From: Polychytrium aggregatum
Lineage: Eukaryota; Chytridiomycota; Chytridiomycetes; Polychytriales
Direction: 5' to 3'
Assembly: GCF_025602895.1 (NCBI RefSeq)
Contig: NW_026516550.1
Span: 1-23,578, forward strand
Length of the DNA stretch: 23,578 nucleotides
Under the pieces are notes generated by a model. That model searched no databases. It worked only from the letters and a program-made list of their open reading frames with translations, and was not told where the DNA came from. The translations under genes and the position numbers were made by a program. Below, one piece after another: positions 1-7,250 of this stretch (the stretch's first letter is position 1; each line of letters starts with the position of its first letter).

Positions 1-121
1 GTTGCCCCGACGGCGGTTTCCGTCACAGTGCCTCCCAGATACACATCCTTCAGTCAGAACGGTGATTCAATCCCCGGCTACGACGAGAACGATGTGCCGT
101 ATGCTGCGTTCTGATCACCCA

Positions 122-229
122 ATGGAAAACCAGGCCCTCACACAACCATCCACCGCAATGACCGCACCAGTAGACTGCTGCTTCTTTGAGCTCACCCATT
201 TCAAGCCATTCCTCCTCTATCTTGACGAC
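122..229 (+). pseudogene. 5' part of an ORF split by the retrotransposon
   Basis: An ATG at 122 opens a 36-codon frame that runs to the insertion point at 229. The frame continues without a stop or shift at 6623 on the far side of the element, once one copy of the 5-bp target duplication is counted. The joined frame would encode 241 aa. I do not recognise the family: this part is short, with a Cys-Cys-Phe-Phe stretch and no signal peptide. The frame is open back to position 2, with further ATGs at 92 and 101, so the true start could be upstream. No A7 promoter box is visible in 1..121, and I see nothing else in that stretch. That the gene was functional before insertion is inferred from the preserved frame. 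Confidence 0.6.
225..229. repeat. Target site duplication, left copy (ACGAC)
   Basis: ACGAC lies immediately before the LTR that starts at 230 and recurs exactly at 6618..6622 directly after the other LTR. A 5-bp duplication is usual for Ty3/gypsy integrases. Confidence 0.95.
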
Positions 230-810
230 TGTCAAGACTGGACAACGGGGCAAGCAGGGAAGTGCGCAAGAGTCCTAATGCAAGACTCGAACGTAGGGAG
301 AGGAGCGGGGACTGGACTGGGACACAGAGTGTCAAGTGTGAAGCCAAAGTTTTATTCTAGATCCAAGGCTTAGGATACTAAAAATACAAAGTGGCAAGAC
401 GAAGGCAAAAGACAGAGGCTGGTCGGAGGGCTATTTATGCGAGCGCCAAGGATCGACGCTGCAGAGCGAGGGGGCAGGAGCGAAGCAGCGGCGGGGAGGG
501 CGAAGCAGCGAGCGAAGCAGGTGGCGGCCGTGACTCGGGATCCGTGAGTCAGCGGGCGTCAGTGGCGGCGGCTTGGCGGCGCCAAGGCGTCAGGCGGCGT
601 CGAGGCGGCGTCGTGGGCGTAACCCATGACCAACAGCAAGGGAGCGGGAACGGAACACAGGCAGCGCGCGTGCTTGCGGTAAGACAACAAGGCAGCACAG
701 CGCGGGAAACAAACAAACAGAAGGAAGGGAAAGCACTAAGACAGGCAAACAGAAAGGAAAGGGCAAGGGTAAAGGAAGGAAGAGGGCAAAGGCAGAGGGT
801 GTTCATGACA
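230..810 (-). repeat. 3' LTR of the chromovirus
   Basis: 581 bp, bounded by the short inverted repeat TGTCA/TGACA when read on the minus strand. It is identical to the 5' LTR except for one missing G at 421..422. It holds a TATA-like ATAAATA (432..438) and an AATAAA polyadenylation signal (351..356) about 80 bp further on, which suggests a short R region between them. Confidence 0.95.
351..356 (-). terminator. LTR polyadenylation signal AATAAA
   Basis: AATAAA on the element's coding strand inside the 3' LTR. The same hexamer occurs at 6157..6162 in the 5' LTR. Its position downstream of the TATA-like box is what a retrotransposon transcript would need. Confidence 0.5.
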
Positions 811-823
811 CTACCCCCCTCTC
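811..823 (-). other. Polypurine tract (plus-strand primer) beside the 3' LTR
   Basis: On the minus strand the 13 bases GAGAGGGGGGTAG end exactly where the 3' LTR begins. The last three bases are also the stop codon of pol, so the tract is embedded in the end of the coding region. A purine run in this place primes second-strand synthesis in LTR elements. Confidence 0.75.
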
Positions 824-3800
824 AAGGCCCGAGCTCCGAGAGGGCCAGGCTTCGAGGGATGAGAGGAGTGGTAGGCAGCGACAGGCTCCGGACAATGTGC
901 AAGATTGCTGGCGGGCTCCCAGGTGCAATCCATCACCGTGTAGCCACGCCAGTGCACAAGATACTGGAGCTTACCTCGGAACAGCCTGGAGTCCAGGATC
1001 TGTTCGACTTCCCATTCGTCGTGGCCGTCGACTTGGATGGGTGGAGGGGGCGGGATCGTTCGACCTGGGATCTTGTCGTCGGCGGCAGGCTCGAGCAGGG
1101 AGACGTGGAAGACAGGATGAATGCGCATGGACGAGGACAAGTCCAACTTGAAAGCGCGGGAACCGACTTGAGCGACGATCTTGAACGGCCCAAGCTTGGT
1201 GTGGTCGAGCTTGGCCGTGGGTCGCTGGGTCTTGATGTTCTTGGCGGAGAGCCAGACTCGGTCTCCAACCTTGAACGGAGGGGAAGGGGAGTGGCCGGGG
1301 TCGTAGAACTTGGCTTGGGAGTCCTGGGCGAGGGCGATGTTGAACTTGAGTTCATCGTGGAGGGAGTGAATGGCTCGGGCTTGATCGTCGGCGACGGAGG
1401 CATTCTTGGTGGTGCGGGGAAGGGCGACGGAAAAACGAGGGTGGTAGCCGGTGTAGGCAAAGAAGGGGGAGCAGCCGAGGGTTGCTTGAGAGGTGTTGTT
1501 GTAGGTGAATTCGGCGTGAGGGAGGAGCTGGGCCCAGTCGTCTTGCTGGAAGTTGATGAAGCAGCGGAGGTACTGCTCGAGGATGGCGTTGACCCGCTCG
1601 GTCTGGCCGTCGGTCTGCGGATGGAAGGCAGTCGACATCTTGTGCTTGATCTTGAGGCGGGTCAGGACGGCTTGGAAGAACTTGGAGGCAAAGGTAGATC
1701 CTCGGTCTGAGACGATATCGTCTGGAAGACCGTGCTTGGTGAAGACGTGCTCGACAAACATCCGAGCAGTGTCCTCGGCGTTGGCCTCGTTGCTTGACGG
1801 GACGAAGTGGGCCATCTTGGTGAAGCGGTCGACAAACACACAGATGGCTGTGTGTCCAGAGGACTCGGGAAGCTGGGTGATGAAGTCGACCGAGACTGAG
1901 GACCAAGGGCGATCGGGAACAGGGAGCGAGGCAAGGAGTCCGTAGGGCTTGTGACGGGAGTGCTTGTTCCGCTGGCAGGTGTCGCATCCGGAGACATACT
2001 CCTTGATGTAACGACGCATGGTCGGCCAGTGGAAGGTCCGGGAGACGAGCTCGAAGGTCTTGGCGACGCCGAAGTGGCCGGCAGTCGGCGAGTCGTGGCA
2101 CTCGACGAGGATCTTGCGCTTGAGCTCGGGGACATCGGGGACGCAGACGAGACCTTCAAAGAGCAGAAGGTCGTTGTCGACGGAGTAGCCGGGACAGGAG
2201 GCAGGATTCTTGAGGACTTGGGACAGGATCGGACCAAAGGTAGAGTCCTTCTTGAGGCTTGACTTGATGAGGACGGCGATATCCTCGGACTCGGGGGCAA
2301 CAGGAACAGCTCGGAGGGCGGAAACGAAGAGTTTTGGTGGCAGCAGGGTCTGGGTGTTCGGGGAGCTACGGGAGTCACCCCCCTCCTTAGGGAACTTGTC
2401 CTTGCGGGAGAGGGCGTCGGCGGCATTGTTGAGGGTTCCGGGTCGATACCTGATGACGAAGTTGTAATCGCCAAGGATCTCGGACCAACGGACTTGGCGA
2501 CGGCTGAGGTTGCGGGAGGTCTGGAAGTATTCGAGGTTCTTGTGGTCGGTGACGACCTCGGTGGCTTGGGAGGAGAACTCGAGGTAGTGTCTCCATTGTT
2601 TGAAGGCTGCGACGATGGCGAGAAGTTCCTTATCATAGATTTGATAATTCATTTCTGCATCGAGCAGCTTCCGGGAGTAGAAGGCCACGGGGTGGAGGAG
2701 GCCTTCGTCGTCGCGCTGACTGAGAACAGCACCAAGAGCATAGTCAGATGCGTCGGCTTCGATGACGCACTGACGCTCGGGGTCGAAGTGGCGGAGGACA
2801 GGACCGGTGCTCAGGCATTCCTTAAGCTTCAGGAATGACGTTTGAGCCGAGGGAGACCAGGAGAACTTGATGTCCTTCTTCAGGAGGTCCGTCAGCGGGG
2901 TGGCGATCTTGGAGTAGTCCTTGACGAACCGACGGTAGAAGTTCGCCAGGCCGAGGAAGACTTGGATGTCGTGGGCAGATCGGGGAATCTCCCACTCCTG
3001 GATGGCCTTGACCTTGTCGGGATCCATGGAGATTCCATCGGGCGAGATGATGAACCCGAGGAAGGCGACGGAGGACTGGTCGAACTCACACTTTTCAAGC
3101 TTAAGTGAGAGTCCGGCGTCTTGGAGCTTGGTCAGGACTTTCTTGACATGAGCCTCGTGCTCGGCAGGATCGGAGGAGTAGATGAGGATGTCGTCCAGGT
3201 AGACGACCACGAACTGGTCAAGGTATTCTCGGAGGACATCGTTGACGAAGGCTTGGAACGAGGCAGGAGCGTTGGTCAAGCCGAACGGCATGACGTTGTA
3301 CTCGAAGTGGCCGTAGCGACAGCGGAAGGCCGTCTTCCACTCTTCACCTTCAGCGATGCGCAAGAGGTTGTATGCGCCTCGCATGTCGAGCTTGGTGAAG
3401 ATCTTGGCCTTGCCGAGGTTGTCGAACGTCTCGGCAATCAGGGGCAAGGGACAACGGTTCGGCACGGTGATCTTGTTCAGGGCCCGGTAGTCGACGCAGA
3501 GACGGAGGGAGCCATCCTTCTTCTTGACGAACAGGACTGGGGCACCGGCAGGGGACTCGGAACGGCGGATGAAACCCTTGGACAAGTTCTCTTGGATGTA
3601 GGTGTGGAGGGCGTCCATCTCCGGCTTGGAGAGGTTGTAGACGGGCCCAAACGACGGGGACGCACCTTCGACCAACGGGATCGTGTGGTCGTAAGGGCGG
3701 TGCTGGGGGAGCTTGTCGGCCTCGGACTTGGAAAACACCTTGGCAAAGGACGAGTACTTGGAGGGGACAGAGGGCTCGGCCTTGGGCTTGGCTCCAGCGT

Positions 3801-4749
3801 CGACGGAGCAGAGGGACAGGACTCGGGCAGCATCCAAGAGGAACACTTCCAGGCCTTCCTTCTGGACGGCGTGCTGGAAGGGGATGCTGCCGATCAGGCT
3901 GACGCTGGGCAGGGACTGGGTCTTGGTCTTGGTCTTTGGGACGGCAGGAGGCAAGGCAGGACTGGGCTTGGGCACGGCAGGAGGCAAGGCAGGACTGGGC
4001 TTGGGCACGGCAGGAGGCAAGGCAGGGAGGATCTCGGGCTCGGCTGGGGACTCGGCTGGGGACTTGGCAGGAACGATCTTGGACTCGGGCAGGGACACGG
4101 CAGGCTCGGCGGGGACCTCAGCAGGGGACTCGGCAGGCGGCTCGGCAGGGCTGGACCTAGAGGACTGTGGCTCGGGAGAGAACGGGGAGGCCAAACTGTG
4201 GATAGAGGTGCAAGGCAAGAAAATAGAGTCATGGTGCCAGTCAAAGTAGGGCTTGTGTTTCTTGATCCAATCCATACCCAAGATGATCGGGTATGAAGCC
4301 AAGGGAATCAGCGCGAACGAGATTTGTTCATAGTGGCTGATGCCTGTGATCATAGAAACACAAACTCCAAGACTAGACTCCATCGAAGAACCATCGGCAA
4401 GAGTGATGACGAAAGAAGTTGCAAAGGTGGGGAGAGCGTGGGTTGCGGCGAATCCAGTGTCCATAAACGAAGTAACCGCGCCGGTATCGATCATGGCGGT
4501 TGCCCGTATGGACTCTGGACCGCACAGCAGAGTCACAGCGAGGGAGGGCTGACGTTGGATGTCAGGCTCGGGAGGCGAAGACGAAGAAGCAAGAGCAGTG
4601 GAAACGGTGGCAATGGTGACGGGGGCAAGATGGCAAAAGGCAGAAGAGTGATTTACCGTGGAGACATTTACAGGAGGAAGATTTATGACATGATTGACGC
4701 CTAGGAAAGCTCCTCCGACCTTTTCTAGGCAGAGAAGTTTTCCTGGTCG
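811..4749 (-). CDS. pol: Pol polyprotein: protease-RT-RNase H-integrase-chromodomain
   Basis: The frame is open from 4749 to the TAG at 811 (1,312 codons). It starts without an ATG and overlaps the end of gag by about 25 bases in the -1 frame, so it is probably made by -1 frameshifting. The aspartic protease motif DTGA is near residue 88 and is followed by a Pro/Ala/Glu/Ser-rich linker. Reverse transcriptase has VDYRALN and the catalytic YLDD near residue 517. RNase H shows DASDYALG, KELLAI and TDHKN. Integrase has an HHCC zinc finger (ECHDS...GH...CDTCQ) from about residue 882 and a DDE core (SVDFI, SDRGS, GQTERVN). A chromodomain (EWEVEQIL...LVHWRGY...TWEP) lies at about 1243-1295. All catalytic residues are present. 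The chromodomain probably directs integration to particular chromatin. Confidence 0.95.
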   Translation of the reverse strand, partial: RPGKLLCLEKVGGAFLGVNHVINLPPVNVSTVNHSSAFCHLAPVTIATVSTALASSSSPPEPDIQRQPSLAVTLLCGPESIRATAMIDTGAVTSFMDTGFAATHALPTFATSFVITLADGSSMESSLGVCVSMITGISHYEQISFALIPLASYPIILGMDWIKKHKPYFDWHHDSIFLPCTSIHSLASPFSPEPQSSRSSPAEPPAESPAEVPAEPAVSLPESKIVPAKSPAESPAEPEILPALPPAVPKPSPALPPAVPKPSPALPPAVPKTKTKTQSLPSVSLIGSIPFQHAVQKEGLEVFLLDAARVLSLCSVDAGAKPKAEPSVPSKYSSFAKVFSKSEADKLPQHRPYDHTIPLVEGASPSFGPVYNLSKPEMDALHTYIQENLSKGFIRRSESPAGAPVLFVKKKDGSLRLCVDYRALNKITVPNRCPLPLIAETFDNLGKAKIFTKLDMRGAYNLLRIAEGEEWKTAFRCRYGHFEYNVMPFGLTNAPASFQAFVNDVLREYLDQFVVVYLDDILIYSSDPAEHEAHVKKVLTKLQDAGLSLKLEKCEFDQSSVAFLGFIISPDGISMDPDKVKAIQEWEIPRSAHDIQVFLGLANFYRRFVKDYSKIATPLTDLLKKDIKFSWSPSAQTSFLKLKECLSTGPVLRHFDPERQCVIEADASDYALGAVLSQRDDEGLLHPVAFYSRKLLDAEMNYQIYDKELLAIVAAFKQWRHYLEFSSQATEVVTDHKNLEYFQTSRNLSRRQVRWSEILGDYNFVIRYRPGTLNNAADALSRKDKFPKEGGDSRSSPNTQTLLPPKLFVSALRAVPVAPESEDIAVLIKSSLKKDSTFGPILSQVLKNPASCPGYSVDNDLLLFEGLVCVPDVPELKRKILVECHDSPTAGHFGVAKTFELVSRTFHWPTMRRYIKEYVSGCDTCQRNKHSRHKPYGLLASLPVPDRPWSSVSVDFITQLPESSGHTAICVFVDRFTKMAHFVPSSNEANAEDTARMFVEHVFTKHGLPDDIVSDRGSTFASKFFQAVLTRLKIKHKMSTAFHPQTDGQTERVNAILEQYLRCFINFQQDDWAQLLPHAEFTYNNTSQATLGCSPFFAYTGYHPRFSVALPRTTKNASVADDQARAIHSLHDELKFNIALAQDSQAKFYDPGHSPSPPFKVGDRVWLSAKNIKTQRPTAKLDHTKLGPFKIVAQVGSRAFKLDLSSSMRIHPVFHVSLLEPAADDKIPGRTIPPPPPIQVDGHDEWEVEQILDSRLFRGKLQYLVHWRGYTVMDCTWEPASNLAHCPEPVAAYHSSHPSKPGPLGARALRGG
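3938..4026 (-). repeat. 33-bp in-frame tandem repeat in the pol linker
   Basis: Nearly three copies of a 33-bp unit encode an 11-residue Pro/Ala/Lys/Ser repeat between the protease and reverse transcriptase. The unit length keeps the frame. It lies in a wider Pro/Glu/Ser/Ala-rich spacer (about 4030..4180), which is probably a flexible linker. Confidence 0.7.
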
Positions 4750-5964
4750 TCAAGTTTATTCACATCAACGACAGCCAAAGAAGCATCGATGGCAGCCAAG
4801 CGGGAGGATGCCTTATTGGGGCAGCGAAGGGCAATGTGCCCTTCCTGCTTGCAATAAAAGCAGCGGTTGGCAGCACGGAGGGCGGCCTTGTCCTCGGCGG
4901 TCAGCCTGCGAGCGGAGGCCTGGCTGAGGTCCATGGGCTGCGGAACGTTGAAGGCTTGAGCGGGGCGAGGAGGAGGAGCAGGAGCGAAGGGACGAGGAGC
5001 CGGACGGAAAGGGAGAGGAGCCGGACGAGCAGGAGCAGGAGCAGGAGCGGAGCGGTGGTTGGGACGGCGGGAGCGTTGGTCCTCCTGGCGGTTGTCGATG
5101 GCGATCGCCGCTTGCATGAGATCTTCGAGGTTGTCGAAGGAGCGGCGGGAGAGTTCATCTTGAACCGAGGGCTTGAGTCCACTCTCGAAGTGGAACATGA
5201 GAGGGTCTTGGGACCAAGTGACGAGGTGGACGGCTTGGCGGCGGTACTCGGCGGCATAGGCGGCGGCGGAGGTGACTTGGTAAAGCCTGACCATCTCGCG
5301 AGCAGCGGCGATGGTGGGCTGGACCTGGCCAAAGGCAGCACGGAGCCACTCGGAGAAACCGGCAAAGTCACGGATGGCAGGGGGAGAGCACTCGGGGTCT
5401 CTCTCCAACTGATCGATGTACGGCTGCATGTAGTCTGCAGCAGTACCATCGAGATAGGATAAGGCGTAGAACACCTTATCCCTTTCAGTCTGGAAGAGGG
5501 GGAGGGTTGGACACGAAGGCCAGTCTGCAATGCGAGAGGAAGGCATTGCAGCGGCTCGGGTCCTTACCAGAGAAGCGATCAGGGGACCTATCTGCCTGGT
5601 GGCAGAGTTGCGACCAGCAGGGTTGTCCTCGGGGTCTTGGGCAGGATCATCGACGTCGTCAGGAACGCCGAGGTAGGGGCGACCTGCACGACGGATCGGG
5701 GCGGGAGCGGGAGCAGGAGGAGGTAGCTGGGCCTGGTAGCTGGCGGAGGGCCTCCTGGACACTGGCGGCGACAACTTGGCGGACATCCTCTTCACGGCGA
5801 GCCAGGACCTGGTCCATACGATCGGTGATGCGGTTGAGCGCATCATCCTGATCGTGGAGGAACTTGGAAAAGTCCTGGAGAGAACGGGCGTTCTCGGCGG
5901 ACTGGATAATGACCGCACGGATGGCCTGGAGCTCGGGCTCGGAAAGGCCAGAAGGGGAAGCCAT
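4725..5964 (-). CDS. gag: Gag (capsid/nucleocapsid), frame broken at three homopolymers
   Basis: The likely start is the ATG at 5964 (MASPSGLSEPE), just inside the element after the primer binding region. A helical N-terminal part with an acidic coiled-coil look is followed by a Pro/Ala stretch. Next is the retrotransposon Gag capsid core, with PDRFSG, SHCRLAF and FYALSYLDGTAADYMQPYI. A Pro/Arg-rich segment precedes a CCHC zinc knuckle (C-x2-C-x4-H-x4-C) near the C terminus. The frame changes at GGG 5729..5731 (one extra base), GGGG 5582..5585 (one missing) and GGGGG 5498..5502 (one extra). Correcting the three gives exactly 413 codons, a strong sign that the reading is right. The frame running from 6059 inside the LTR is a mosaic of these frames and not the real N terminus. 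Confidence 0.85.
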
Positions 5965-6019
5965 TGGTAAAAGAGATAGAGAAGGGGACGGGGCAAAGGC
6001 AGGGCAAGTGGGGGGTTGT

Positions 6020-6035
6020 TGAAGGTCTTGCCAAG
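6020..6035 (-). other. Primer binding region next to the 5' LTR
   Basis: Directly inside the 5' LTR the minus strand reads CTTGGCAAGACCTTC, so TGG begins two bases from the LTR end, as a tRNA primer site would. I cannot match it to a particular tRNA. GTCTTG at the LTR end and CAAGAC here are inverted repeats and could fold across the junction, so self-priming is an alternative. Confidence 0.5.
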
Positions 6036-6617
6036 TGTCAAGACTGGACAACGGGGCAAGCAGGGAAGTGCGCAAGAGTCCTAATGCAAGACTCGAACGT
6101 AGGGAGAGGAGCGGGGACTGGACTGGGACACAGAGTGTCAAGTGTGAAGCCAAAGTTTTATTCTAGATCCAAGGCTTAGGATACTAAAAATACAAAGTGG
6201 CAAGACGAAGGCAAAAGACAGAGGCTGGGTCGGAGGGCTATTTATGCGAGCGCCAAGGATCGACGCTGCAGAGCGAGGGGGCAGGAGCGAAGCAGCGGCG
6301 GGGAGGGCGAAGCAGCGAGCGAAGCAGGTGGCGGCCGTGACTCGGGATCCGTGAGTCAGCGGGCGTCAGTGGCGGCGGCTTGGCGGCGCCAAGGCGTCAG
6401 GCGGCGTCGAGGCGGCGTCGTGGGCGTAACCCATGACCAACAGCAAGGGAGCGGGAACGGAACACAGGCAGCGCGCGTGCTTGCGGTAAGACAACAAGGC
6501 AGCACAGCGCGGGAAACAAACAAACAGAAGGAAGGGAAAGCACTAAGACAGGCAAACAGAAAGGAAAGGGCAAGGGTAAAGGAAGGAAGAGGGCAAAGGC
6601 AGAGGGTGTTCATGACA
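6036..6617 (-). repeat. 5' LTR of the chromovirus
   Basis: 582 bp, matching 230..810 base for base apart from one extra G at 6227..6229. It is read from 6617 towards 6036. In this copy the TATA-like ATAAATA would drive the genomic transcript. Confidence 0.95.
6239..6245 (-). promoter_or_regulatory. TATA-like box of the 5' LTR
   Basis: ATAAATA on the element's coding strand lies in an otherwise GC-rich LTR, about 370 bases from its 5' edge and about 80 bases before AATAAA. This spacing fits a U3 promoter followed by a short R. Confidence 0.45.
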
Positions 6618-6622
6618 ACGAC
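6618..6622. repeat. Target site duplication, right copy (ACGAC)
   Basis: Exact repeat of 225..229 flanking the other end of the element. Confidence 0.95.
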
Positions 6623-7240
6623 ACACCTCGTCTCTACGACGGCGAGACCGTCACCTTTCTCGATATCGATATCGAGAAATCACACACTCCTACGACCCGA
6701 AACCGAAACCGAGACCGGGGTGTATTCATTGTCGAGATATGGGAGACCATCAATCGCCCCAAACTGCTCGTATTCAGAGACTGCATCACCCATCCAAGCT
6801 TTGATCTCCTCGAGCGCCGCCAGCAGATCGCAGCAACGATCGCCGCCAAGGATGTGCGCGAGTATCAGTGTATCGTATCCCCCCTCTTCCACTGTGCGAC
6901 CAACATCCGATTCGTCCTCTGCAATGCACCAACCAACGTCAGCGGCTTTTGCATCACTCCGCGCTTTCAACGACCGGCTGGTCTGGACATGCCGCAACTG
7001 CCCGACCCACGTGTCTCCCACACCATTGAAATCGAGTTCAGTGAATGCGGCGGAGATAACCCCGAGGCCTATCGGGTTGTGCATGAGCAACGTGGATCCC
7101 GCCGGTTCTTGCGCCTTCCCGATCTGGGTGCGTGCAAGGGGGTCGCCGCGGCGTTCGAGGCAGCTTCGCCCAAGAAACGCATATATATCCAGGCCCGCTT
7201 CGATCCGGTCTGGATGTCTTGGACACCTCTGCTCATCTGA
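6623..7240 (+). pseudogene. 3' part of the ORF split by the retrotransposon
   Basis: This is 205 codons in the same frame as 122..229, ending with TGA at 7238..7240. The region looks like a soluble globular protein of mixed charge, with several Cys (for example a CATNIRFVLCNAP segment) and no membrane segment. I do not recognise the family. Its end lies 10 bp from the ATG of the Sel1 gene on the same strand, closer than usual for separate nuclear genes and more like the packing in viral or other dense genomes. A short internal ATG frame from 6854 could still give a truncated protein if transcribed. The element's promoter faces the other way. Confidence 0.6.
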
Positions 7241-7250
7241 GACCTCCAAA

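Larger units (their letters stand above)
230..6617 (-). mobile_element. Full-length Ty3/gypsy chromovirus LTR retrotransposon
   Basis: This is a complete 6,388-bp element on the minus strand. It has two LTRs (581 and 582 bp) starting TGTCA and ending TGACA, a primer binding region next to the 5' LTR, gag with a zinc knuckle, and pol in the order protease, reverse transcriptase, RNase H, integrase, chromodomain. A polypurine tract touches the 3' LTR. The domain order and the C-terminal chromodomain place it among the chromoviruses, which are common in fungi and plants. The LTRs differ by a single G in a G run (421..422 against 6227..6229) with no substitutions, so insertion was very recent. 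Pol is intact over 1,312 codons while gag shows three one-base frame breaks in homopolymers. If those are assembly errors, the element may be active. Confidence 0.95.

Noticed and set aside
391..4296. Long open frames on the plus strand opposite pol and in the LTR
   Set aside because: They are Gly/Leu/Glu-biased antisense shadows of a GC-rich coding region. No domains are present and the minus-strand frame carries all pol motifs.
6351..7250. N-terminal extension of the Sel1 gene into the LTR
   Set aside because: The frame is open by chance. It crosses the retrotransposon border, reads out of phase with the interrupted ORF and has no protein character. The ATG at 7251 is the natural start.
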